DNA of 64,000 nt from Neobacillus pocheonensis (GTDB lineage: Bacteria > Bacillota > Bacilli > Bacillales > Cytobacillaceae): NCBI GenBank assembly GCA_023702235.1, contig JAMQCR010000002.1, positions 1,302,501 through 1,366,500 on the forward strand, in the 5' to 3' direction. The translations under genes and the position numbers were made by a program. Positions 61,915 to 64,000 of the stretch are shown here, in pieces (the first letter of the stretch is position 1; every line of letters starts with the position of its first letter). The notes below the pieces were generated by a model. It was not told the DNA's origin. It worked only from the letters and a program-made list of their open reading frames with translations, and searched no databases.

Positions 61915-62199
61915 ATGACAAAAAAGGAACGTCGTACTTTTACTTCCGAATTTAAAAATCAGATGGTACAACTGTACCTTAATGGAAAACCAAGAAAGGA
62001 TATTATCCGTGAGTATGATCTCACCCCCTCATCATTAGATAAGTGGGTGAGTCAAAGCCAGAATTCCGGATCCTTCAAGGAAAAAGATAATCTGTCCCCC
62101 GAACAACAAGAACTAAACAAACTGCGAAAAGAAAACAAACAGCTTCAAATGGAAAATGACATTTTAAAGCAAGCTGCGCTGATACTAGGACGAAAGTAA
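61915..62199 (+). CDS. IS3-family transposase OrfA (94 aa)
   Basis: MTKKERRTFTSEFKNQMVQL, YLNGKPRKDIIREYDLTPSS and LDKWVSQSQ form the HTH_Tnp_1 domain. A leucine-zipper coiled coil (LNKLRKENKQLQMENDILKQ) ends the protein, with the AALILGRK tail. GAGGAGAATCTACT precedes ATG. OrfA and OrfB are usually joined by a -1 frameshift; here they are separated by a stop and a two-base gap. Confidence 0.92.
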   Translation: MTKKERRTFTSEFKNQMVQLYLNGKPRKDIIREYDLTPSSLDKWVSQSQNSGSFKEKDNLSPEQQELNKLRKENKQLQMENDILKQAALILGRK

Positions 62200-62201
62200 A
62201 T

Positions 62202-63034
62202 GTGATTAAGAACAATGAACACAAATACTCGATATCAGCAATGTGTAAAGTCCTTCAACTTCCCAGAAGCACCTACTATTATGAAGAAAAAGAAAGAGAA
62301 TCAGAGGATGACCTGACCACTACCATCATTGAAATCTTCCAAAAAAGTCGTCAAAACTATGGGACGCGCAAGATTAAGGTAGAATTGAAAAAGCTGGCCA
62401 TCAGGTATCTAGACGACGGATTGGCCGAATCATGAACGAGCAGGGCTTGGTTTCAAACTATACAGTCGCCCAGTTTAAACCTCATTCAACCAAGTGCAAT
62501 GAATCCGATCAAAAAAACGAATTAAATCGGGAATTTACTCAGGAAGTAGAACTGACTGCTGTGGTAAGCGATTTAACATATGTAAGAGTCAATCAAAAAT
62601 GGCATTATATATGCATATTTGTCGATCTCTTTAATCGAGAAATCATTGGTTTTAGCACTGGACCAAACAAAGATGCGCCTTTGGTTTATCGTGCCTTTGC
62701 ATCTATTCAAAACGATTTACGTAAGATCGAATATTTCCACACCGATCGTGGAAGTGAGTTTAAGAACCAGCTGATTGACCAAGCACTGAAGACGTTTGAT
62801 ATCAAGCGATCGCTCAGCATGAAAGGATGCCCCTATGATAATGCAGTAGCAGAGGCAACGTTCAAGATTGTGAAAACAGAGTTTGTCAGAGGACAGCATT
62901 TTACTAGTTTAGAGGAATTATCGAGAGAATTACAAGACTATGTACATTGGTTTAATCACATTCGTATTCACGGAACATTGGGGTATTTAAGCCCCATTGA
63001 ATACAAACTTGAACACCTTAAAAAAACTGTCTAG
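62202..63034 (+). pseudogene. IS3-family transposase OrfB (DDE integrase), frameshifted
   Basis: First frame: GTG 62202, ISAMCKVLQLPRSTYYYEEK, SRQNYGTRKIKVELKKL, then off-frame to 62435. Second frame: IMNEQGLVSNYTVAQFKPHS, VSDLTYVRVNQKWHYICIFV (first Asp), EYFHTDRGSEFKNQLIDQAL (second Asp), GCPYDNAVAEATFKIVKTE (Glu) to the stop 63034. One A missing in the A5 run at 62388-62392 (KKAGHQVSRRRIGRIM when restored). With the break the element should not be autonomous. Confidence 0.88.
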
Positions 63035-63052
63035 TTTAGTGTTGACAATCCA

Positions 63053-63368
63053 AAGCTCTATCTGCTACCGAAGGTACTCCGATTGGTCGTTTTTCAACTT
63101 TTCCAGGTTTAGGTATCCAAACCCTTCTTACTGCTGGAGGTTTATACCTATGTCTGTGAATTGAATTCATCATATCTCCAATCCAATTTTCAAACTCAAT
63201 TATAGCCATATCTCTTGTGGTACCATCGATGCCAGGTGAAGTGTTCTTAGGCATATGGTTTAAACTGGTCCAAATCAGCTCTTTTGTAATGTGATGTGCT
63301 AATGATGTAAATTGTAGTTTTGCATCTTGTCGAGCTTTTGCTGCTATTCTCTCTAATCCTGTTGTCAT
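63053..63368 (-). pseudogene. group II maturase, N-terminal part (intron 2)
   Basis: ATG 63368 (MTTGLERIAAKARQDAKLQF) after AAGGAGAAACCAATC. Contains SPGIDGTTRDMAIIEFENWI and RRVWIPKPGKVEKRPIGVPS (RT0/RT1 regions) and ends where the IS begins. Together with 60832-61837 it forms one maturase of about 420 residues, 45% similar by eye to that of intron 1. Confidence 0.85.
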
Positions 63369-63877
63369 GATTGGTTTCTCCTTACTTTGAATTAAGGACC
63401 GAAATCTTCCATTGAATGAAGCTCATGTTTCCTTAGATTGATTCAATTTCTGCTAACCGCTTCCCAATGTAATAGGCTTTCCCTATCTCAGAGTACTATC
63501 AATTAGTAAGACTTCCAATAAACCATCGAATTCTCCTTGCTTTGTGGGCTTGTTGAATTCTTATCTATATGCTATAGAAGTTTATTGGATCTCCCTTGTT
63601 CCCAAAGGAATCCATTGATAACATGCCGTAGGTACGAATCCCGGGAGTAATGATAATACCTTGCCTTTAGCAGTTATTTCATTGTTGCCTTCCCCATTGA
63701 GAGAAAAGGTCGGCTACTCCACATCACGTTCAATTTCGGGACTAATTATCCTTTTCACTTTATTCCGGCCTGCCATCTTCCTGTCTACGCTTCGCAGTAC
63801 ACGTTACCGTGTAACCACGCAAGACTCGGTACAAGACCGCTGGCTAAGCATTATCTAGACGACTATCTCAAGTCGTA

Positions 63878-64000
63878 TGTATTCCTTGAGCTTTCAAGGC
63901 GCAACCCTCACAGAACCGTGCTTGCACTATTAATGCACACGGCTCCTCCTAGCCATCATTCACAGAATGTAGTTAATCTCTTTTCTTAAATCATATATAT
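63878..64000 (-). mobile_element. group II intron 3, 3' end (continues past the window)
   Basis: Domain V GAGCCGTGTGC..GCAAGCACGGTTC at 63913-63945, a domain VI-like stem CCTTGA..TCAAGG at about 63886-63901 and, upstream, the end of a maturase almost identical to that of intron 1. It ends directly where intron 2 starts. The same family as intron 1. Confidence 0.8.
63960..64000 (-). CDS. ltrA: group II intron maturase, last codons (partial)
   Basis: Reads IYDLRKEINYIL-stop, identical to the end of the intron 1 maturase (IYDLRKEISYIL) except for one residue. The rest lies outside the window. Confidence 0.85.
   Translation of the reverse strand, partial: IYDLRKEINYIL

Larger units (their letters stand above)
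61838..63052 (+). mobile_element. IS3-family insertion sequence (1215 bp, IS150-like)
   Basis: Ends TGGATAGGCTACACTTAG at the left and, inverted, TGGATTGTCAACACTAAACT at the right: imperfect terminal repeats starting TG and ending CA. They are flanked by the 3-bp duplication AAG (61835-61837 and 63053-63055). Removing the element and one AAG rejoins the maturase of intron 2 (DRALxQRSTATVIS). Encodes OrfA and a frameshifted OrfB. Its insertion inactivated the intron's protein. Confidence 0.9.
60745..63877 (-). mobile_element. group II intron 2, split by an IS3-family element
   Basis: Domain V is intact at 60786-60818 (GAGCCCGGTGCGGG-AAAT-CCGCACGCCAGGTTC). The 5' end is placed at about 63877 (ATACGACTTGAGATAGTCG, against GTGCGGCCGAGC in intron 1), because the following domain I text (AGCCAGCGGTCTTGTACCGA, GAAGCGTAGACAG) parallels the start of intron 1. 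The maturase is cut by the IS at 61838-63052. The intron starts immediately next to the 3' end of a third intron. The 3' end at about 60745 is estimated. Confidence 0.75.

Noticed and set aside
62190..62210. Programmed -1 frameshift joining OrfA and OrfB of the IS3 element
   Set aside because: The break that matters is at about 62390 inside OrfB, far from the OrfA/OrfB border, so it is a lesion and not the programmed site.

Overview
The window is AT-rich DNA (roughly one third G+C by eye) from a spore-forming member of the Bacillaceae (Bacillus in the broad sense). This rests on the 5' part of a 16S rRNA gene with a Bacillus-type leader, strong AGGAGG ribosome binding sites with frequent TTG/GTG starts, a family of YjcZ-type sporulation miniproteins, a Spo0E-like phosphatase, and Bacillus-type regulons (MhqR quinone resistance, CadC/CadA, Fur). 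The genus cannot be fixed from the sequence alone.

Layout. 1-700: start of an rRNA operon on the minus strand with its promoter. 1.0-5 kb: a broken small gene, an integrase relic and a duplicated array of YjcZ-type miniproteins. 5-10.7 kb: small Bacillus and phage-like genes, including a minus-strand lysis-like cassette (permuted papain-fold amidase, coiled-coil membrane protein, Cys/His protein, holin-like proteins) in which every gene carries a frameshift or stop. 10.7-16.5 kb: YolD-like remnant, paralogous small proteins, an esterase between two copies of an unknown gene, a Crh/HPr-like protein and a broken DUF554 gene. 16.5-21.2 kb: metals: a Cys-rich secreted miniprotein, an ArsR regulator, cadC-cadA with a CadC operator, and a Fur-box-controlled FTR1 iron permease with a frameshift. 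22-29 kb: a minus-strand detoxification cluster (three SDRs, MFS pump, cyclophilin-fold relic, tautomerase, carboxymuconolactone decarboxylase) facing a TetR regulator, with a repeated operator block. 29.7-33.3 kb: a cytochrome b-like protein, an RnfD-like protein and an FMN-binding relic, then a CuA-type lipoprotein. 37.6-45.4 kb: two WrbA-like flavoproteins, pirin, and an MhqR regulon with three MhqR boxes. 45.5-46 kb: five tRNA genes. 46.7-50.7 kb: broken LtrA membrane protein and a group II intron whose domain V is split by a second intron-like segment. 51.3-52.2 kb: a G+C-richer ArsR/AHSA1 pair, frameshifted. 54.9-60.6 kb: a methylarginine-type catabolic operon (two guanidino hydrolases, permease, RocB-like peptidase) facing an IclR regulator, with two identical-spacing operators. 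60.7-64 kb: a group II intron disrupted by an IS3-family element and abutting a further intron.

Main impressions. Many genes carry single-base losses, often at short homopolymers, while long neighbours are intact. In-frame stop substitutions and gene chimeras show that part of this decay is real; part could be sequencing error. The best candidates for new biology are the IclR-controlled methylarginine operon with paired TTCC-N7-GGAA operators, the repeated TetR operator block, the nested/tandem group II introns, the Crh-like protein with Gln at the phosphorylation site, the Cys-rich miniprotein beside cadmium genes, and a dispersed intergenic repeat family.
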